Shown here one piece after another: positions 59,696 to 64,000 of a stretch of DNA of 64,000 nucleotides. How positions within the stretch are numbered: the first letter of the stretch is position 1; each line of letters opens with the position of its first letter. Origin of the DNA: Ulota crispa. Its lineage: Eukaryota; Streptophyta; Bryopsida; Orthotrichales; Orthotrichaceae. Location: positions 29,945,060-30,009,059 of the forward strand of contig OY987243.1 of assembly GCA_963920765.1 (NCBI GenBank), given 5' to 3'. A program made the translations under genes and the position numbers. The notes beneath the pieces are model-generated. The model did not search any database. It saw only the letters and a list, made by a program, of their open reading frames with translations, and was not told the origin of the DNA.

Positions 59696-60172
59696 GGCCC
59701 CCTTTACACTAGGGGAGAGAAGCCGTGGAGAAAATCCTCCATGGGCTATGGCCTTCCTTTGAGAGGCCTTCCTATGGAAGTCAAGGCTTTTTGTTGTAGT
59801 GTAAAGTGAGAAGAGGTCATAATGTATAAATATATAGTTTTTCAAAATAAAATAAAATAAAAATAAAAATAAAAACTTATTTTTTCTTTTTTTCTTTTAA
59901 AAAATAGCTATTTTTTGGCGAGGGTCCCCCAAAATTCTAGTCAGGCCACCTAAAGAGGTGGGCCTGACTAGAATTCCGGGGGACCCCAACCTTGTGCTTT
60001 TTTATTGCCACGTAGGACAAAAGTGTTGTCCACCTCATTTTCTCCTTTCCTTGTCCCTTGGAAAAAAAAATTCCCATCTAAAGTGGAGTTCCTTGGTCTT
60101 CTCAATTTTTGAAGTTCTCATTGGCTGAAATTTTCTCTCCACGGCTTCTCTCCCCTAGTGTAAAGGGGGCCT
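59696..60172. mobile_element. Tourist-like (PIF/Harbinger) MITE with inner hairpin
   Basis: Perfect ends GGCCCCCTTTACACTAGGGG and complement, continuing through 'agagaagccgtggag'. Flanked by TAA on both sides. A second hairpin lies inside (59932-59987; 'ggtccccc' with 'gggggacc', 'ttctagtcaggcc' with 'ggcctgactagaa'). 477 bp, non-coding. Confidence 0.9.
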
Positions 60173-60174
60173 AA

Positions 60175-60648
60175 GGTGGAAGCACCCATAACCAATAACT
60201 TAAGCGATTCTACAGAAAACTAGAAAGAGTTTGAGGTAAAAAATAAATTTCCCATGTAGGAAGATAAGAAATATTGGGGCTACTAATTTTTTATAATTTT
60301 ATTTGCAAAATTGCAATTACTATGAATTGGGAGTCAAAAAATGTTCCACACCCATTGCCAATGTCTAAATGTATGCAATTCCGCTACTAACCAAACTAAT
60401 TTTAGCTCATTACTTCCTACCCCACTTTGGGACACCTGGCATGACTTAACCCCTCAATGTCCCAGCAACAAAAATTTGGCTCCCTTTTTCGTGTAGTTTG
60501 TGATACCCAAGGCGTTGAGGGGTTAAGTGGTCCCAACCTTGAAAAAGTCAGAAAAACACATTCCAAAGCACCTATCCTTGCTCATGGTGGAAATTCCACC
60601 CCCTACTAGGTGGGGATGGGGCGTTATTGGATATGGGTGCTTCCACCT
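60175..60648. mobile_element. Stowaway-like MITE, family Z, copy 3, with insertion
   Basis: Ends AGGTGGAAGCACCCATAACC and complement AGGTGGAAGCACCCATATCC, flanked by TA. The left TA lies within the TAA target of the preceding element. Carries the 81-bp TTAA miniature at 60446. Confidence 0.8.
60446..60526. mobile_element. 81-bp TTAA hairpin miniature
   Basis: TTAACCCCTCAATGTCCCAG to CCCAAGGCGTTGAGGGGTTAA. Among the smallest complete members in the window. Confidence 0.8.
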
Positions 60649-60771
60649 TACTTGCCAAATTTTTGTTTTTCTTATAGTAATGAAAGTTTAATCAAATCTC
60701 TATAGATGCTAAACCTTTATTGGCAAATTTTGCAAATATCTTAACTTAGTTTGATATTGTCCAGTGGCTAC

Positions 60772-61907
60772 CTAACCCCTACAAGACCATTGTCCCTACA
60801 AGGGATAAAACGGATTTTGGGCAAGCTTATACTACTGTGTCATTTTACCAAATGTTCTGAATTTTATTTTCTAAGATAGAATCTTGCAAGGGCTATGTGG
60901 GAGTATAATATTTTTATGGAAATCAACGTAATGGTTCCAAAGTTACAAGGATAAACATGTGAATTCTAGTTGAAGGGGTAAGACGCCCATACCAATTTTC
61001 ATTCACTTTTCACAAGGGCAAGCAAAGTGGGCAACTATGCCAAAAAAAAAAAGGGCAACATGTTGCAAAATGGATACTTAGAGGTAAGGCCAAAGCCAAA
61101 AATATATAAAAACAGGGTGCGGCAAGGGTAAAGCTAGGAAGGTGGAAAGGGTGGGGTATGATAAGGCTGGTGTGCAAGATTGGCAATGTTGGCCCACCCC
61201 ACCCTTGCAGGCTAGCCCCACTTTGATCTTGCTAGTTGGCTAACCCACAAGAGTGGGGCACGACTGACCCACAAGGCAAGCCCCAATGGGCATACTAGGA
61301 CACATTATTTTTGTTTACTGAACGCATTAATGTATAAGATAATTATAGTAATTTTTGAAATGCAATAATTATTAGAGTTTTGTTTTATTTTCACCTTCTT
61401 TTGGTTGTCAATGAAGGTAAATTCTTTCAATCCACTATTTGGATCTCTATTTTTCAAAATAATCTCCCAAGAATTTAGTTTGCAAAAAGCCTCAATGTAG
61501 TGTGAATTTCAAACACATGTTTGCAGTACAAGGCCATGTAGGGTGTGTTACATATCTTTATTGGCCATAAAATTTGAGGGGATATGCCCTATTTAGAGCA
61601 TGTTGGAAAAATCTCTTCACCACCCATGCTGCAAAAAAATATCCATCATATATGGCCAAAGGAATATGAAAACTTTGGATAAAGGTCAAAAAAACTTTGT
61701 ATACTAACTTCAAATGACCATGTCTCTCAATCCATACGGCCAAACCTCTTTGAAAATTTCACCATGGCTCCTTGGATAATTATTACGCAAGATCCTATAG
61801 TTATATTTGTAAAAATAAAAAAAACTTGCTCATGAGATTAAATGACTAGAAATGATAGTCTTGAGTGTTTTTTTGAGAAAAAAATGGACTAGTGCTTAAG
61901 GGATTAA
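60772..61907 (+). mobile_element. TTAA-type element, family D, copy 3
   Basis: Starts (C)TAACCCCTACAAGACCATTG and ends GTGCTTAAGGGATTAA. Parallel to 16971-18273 ('ctcttttggttgtcaatgaa', 'atgtctctcaatccatacgg'). It has extra, GC-richer text at about 60985-61310 ('aagagtggggcacgactgac') absent from copy 2, probably another insertion. Its right TTAA starts the next element. Confidence 0.7.
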
Positions 61908-62732
61908 CCCCTAAAACCTTGCATTGCAATTTTAAGCCATTGATCACTTTTGGGCATGCCCTTCTATGTGTAACATGTGTTGGATTCATGTAAAAATATG
62001 ACTAAACACTACACGGAAACCATGGTCAAATTTACAAAAAGTTAACAAAAATTGTGACCTAATCTGCAGTATAGTATATTGTAGATTAGGTCACATTCTT
62101 TGTTAATTTTTAGTAGATTTGACCATGGTTTTCTTGTAGTGAAACTAGACCTGTGCTCTACTATCATCGTGATTGCAAGTAGATTTCACAGCAATTTGGA
62201 TTGCAGTTCTTACACATCATAATACTTTTATTTTGGAACTAAGGGCACTTTGGGCAGCCATAGCTCTAATTAGTTGGAAATTTTTGACACATACTTACAA
62301 CATAATCCAAAGGGTTTTAGAGTACTTAAGCACAAGATTTGAACTAAGAGGTATTTGAAATTTATTTTTCTTTGTGTGGGCAAGCCCAAAGATTAAAAAG
62401 CCTAATTTCTAATGCCCCTAAGTTCAAATCTTGTGCTTGTGTGCTCTATATCTCTTTGGATAATGTTGCAAGTATATGTGAAAAATTTCAAACCAAATGA
62501 AGTTATTAGTCACGGCTGCTCAAAGTGCCCATAGCTCCAAAATAACAATATTTTGAAGTTTAAGAACCACAATCCGGATTGGTGTGAAATTTACTCAACA
62601 CGAAGATGGTGGTGAAACTCGTATCTAGTATAGTCATATTTTTACATGTATTCAACAAATGTTATACATGGAAGGGCCTATCCAAAAGTGAACAATGACT
62701 TGAAATTGAAGCTTGGGACTTTGGGGGGTTGA
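61904..62732. mobile_element. TTAA-type foldback element, family AA
   Basis: TTAACCCCTAAAACCTTGCA to GGGACTTTGGGGGGTTGA. Arms of about 340 bp pair over most of their length ('agcacaagatttgaact' with 'agttcaaatcttgtgct'), with a small loop near 62375. The left arm carries a CACTA-type hairpin that the right arm lacks. Confidence 0.8.
62007..62141. mobile_element. CACTA-type hairpin MITE in the left arm of AA
   Basis: Ends CACTACACGGAAACCATGGT and complement CACTACAAGAAAACCATGGT, flanked by an exact AAA duplication. The mirror position in the right arm reads 'gactatactag' (complement), the empty site. Related to 14566-14695. Confidence 0.92.
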
Positions 62733-62940
62733 CGTCCAATACGAAAAAAAATAGAACTCTAATAAACACTATTTTGTTGATTTGAATGTCTTGATTTGGA
62801 CATCTTGACCAAAATTGCATTGATTACGGCCACTTGATTTGGATTTTGTTTTCTACTAGCAATTAAAAAAATTAGATGCTAAAATAGATCAATATTGCCA
62901 AACCCTCGTGACATTAGGCTCTCAAATATTTTGATGAGAA

Positions 62941-63606
62941 TCTATCTATATAATAGAATACGTTTTACCATGCGACAATGCTTTCAACCTACCACAAATT
63001 ATCTACCTACCATTTTTACCTACATGCCATGTCTATCCTTTTATTGCATGGGTAAATAAACATGCCTAGGTAAAAACAAACTTGGTTGGGTAAGAAACAC
63101 AAAATATGATTTATCTATTTAGCAATACTTTTATTTTATTGTAGTATTTTTATTGCATGGGTAAATAAATATGTATGGGTAAAAACTTACATGAGAAAAA
63201 AATGTATGGATAAAAAAATCGTTTGCGTAAAAAAATGTGTGGGTAAATAATAAAAAATGTGAAAAATTTGTGTGGGTAAAAACAAAAATATATTAAAAAA
63301 ATTGAGTGGATAGTTACCATGTGGGTAACAAAATTGTGGTGGTAGAAAATAAACAATATTTTTTTGCGTGAAAAATTGCAACTTTCCTTTTATTGCATGC
63401 ATGAATAAAACACTCTATGGGTATTGACAAAAAAAAATTGTGTTGTAAGGGAATGTTTTGTAAACAATGACAAATGTTTAGTGCATGGGTAAAATCTGAA
63501 ATTGGAGTATGTTGATAAAAAGTAAGAATTATTATCTTGCGGAGGAAATGTTTTGTGTCATTGAACTTGATCTTATTTTGCGTCTCGTTGGACCAACGGG
63601 TGCTAA
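62941..63606 (+). mobile_element. Helitron-like element, copy 4
   Basis: A|TCTATCTATATAATAGAATA at the start, CCAACGGGTGCTAA|T at the end (CTAA = CTRR). The interior is the degenerate 'gcatgggtaaataaa' array. 666 bp. The clearest pair of ends in this family. Confidence 0.72.
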
Positions 63607-64000
63607 TATTTGATTGGCCGAGGGCCAAGGGGCATTAAGGAAATGAAAAGACATTTTTAATGAACCTTATTGGATAGCTCTTAATTTTTATTTTAAATTG
63701 AGTACAAATAGGTCGTGAGGGAGATGAAAAGACAATTTAATTTCACCCCTTCGAATACTTTTAAAACCCAAATCTGAATTTTAAATTGAAAGAGGAGTAG
63801 ATTGACATGAAAAGACATATTTAATTAATAAGCCCCATTGGACGATTCTTAATTTGAACTTTATCTTCAAAATTTAAAAACTAGGAGATAAATGGAAGGA
63901 CATGTTTGAATTTATTTAAAATTTAAAGTGCCTCATTGGATATTCTGTATTTTTATTTCCAAATTTTTGAATTTCTTTGAATATCTTTTATGAATAGCAT
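63607..64000 (+). repeat. Diverged tandem-like repeats at window edge
   Basis: Three loose copies of 'aaaagacatatttaat' followed about 25 bp on by 'cattggacgattcttaattt' (63637, 63806, 63897). The first part resembles 9600-9740. It runs off the window. No gene. Confidence 0.5.

Overview
The window is AT-rich eukaryotic DNA in which I can support no protein-coding gene, tRNA or rRNA. Every reading frame is short, none resembles a known family, and the longer ones lie inside repeats or hairpins. What it holds is a dense, nested layer of small non-autonomous DNA transposons (MITEs and foldback elements). By hand count they cover more than half of the 64 kb. I recognise no LTR retroelement, virus-derived element, LINE or transposase gene. 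There is one 200-N assembly gap (26926-27125).

Two groups of elements are mixed. (1) About 35 elements or remnants begin TTAACCC(C/T)TAAA.. or TTAACCCTTGAG.. and end with the inverted complement. The TTAA reads as the target duplication, which fits piggyBac-like (or Kolobok-like) transposition. They fall into families labelled here A, B, C, D, E, F, G, H, R, S, T, V and AA, plus 81-99 bp miniatures. (2) MITEs of other superfamilies are recognised from termini plus duplicated targets: CACTA-type (3-bp duplication), PIF/Harbinger-Tourist type (TAA/TTA), Tc1/mariner-Stowaway type (TA), hAT type (8 bp) and Helitron-like elements (A|TC...CTRR|T). The CACTA, Stowaway and Tourist termini resemble those common in green plants, whereas TTAA elements are usually associated with animals, fungi and protists. 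I therefore leave the lineage open; a streptophyte alga or early-diverging plant is a guess.

Layout: 1-7 kb has an A+B composite, hAT-type foldbacks and Helitron-like copies. 7-10.2 kb is mostly featureless. 10.2-16.5 kb has CACTA, PIF, Stowaway-like and TTAA elements. 17-25.7 kb is an almost continuous chain of TTAA elements with two PIF foldbacks. 25.7-28 kb is plain AT-rich sequence with the gap. 28-40 kb has TTAA elements, a Stowaway with an internal duplication and a large mariner-type foldback. 40-43 kb is sparse. 43-58.4 kb is the densest nested region and includes an isolated GC-rich island (44.8-45.4 kb). 58.4-64 kb has Tourist, Stowaway-like, foldback and Helitron-like elements.

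The recurring architecture is end-to-end packing: a new element sits in the duplicated target at the edge of an older one, so neighbours share one TTAA, TTA or TA. In one case a fused pair (A+B) occurs at two places with different flanks, as if the pair moved as one unit. Several insertions can be checked inside the window because an uninterrupted paralogue, or the opposite arm of a hairpin, gives the empty site.
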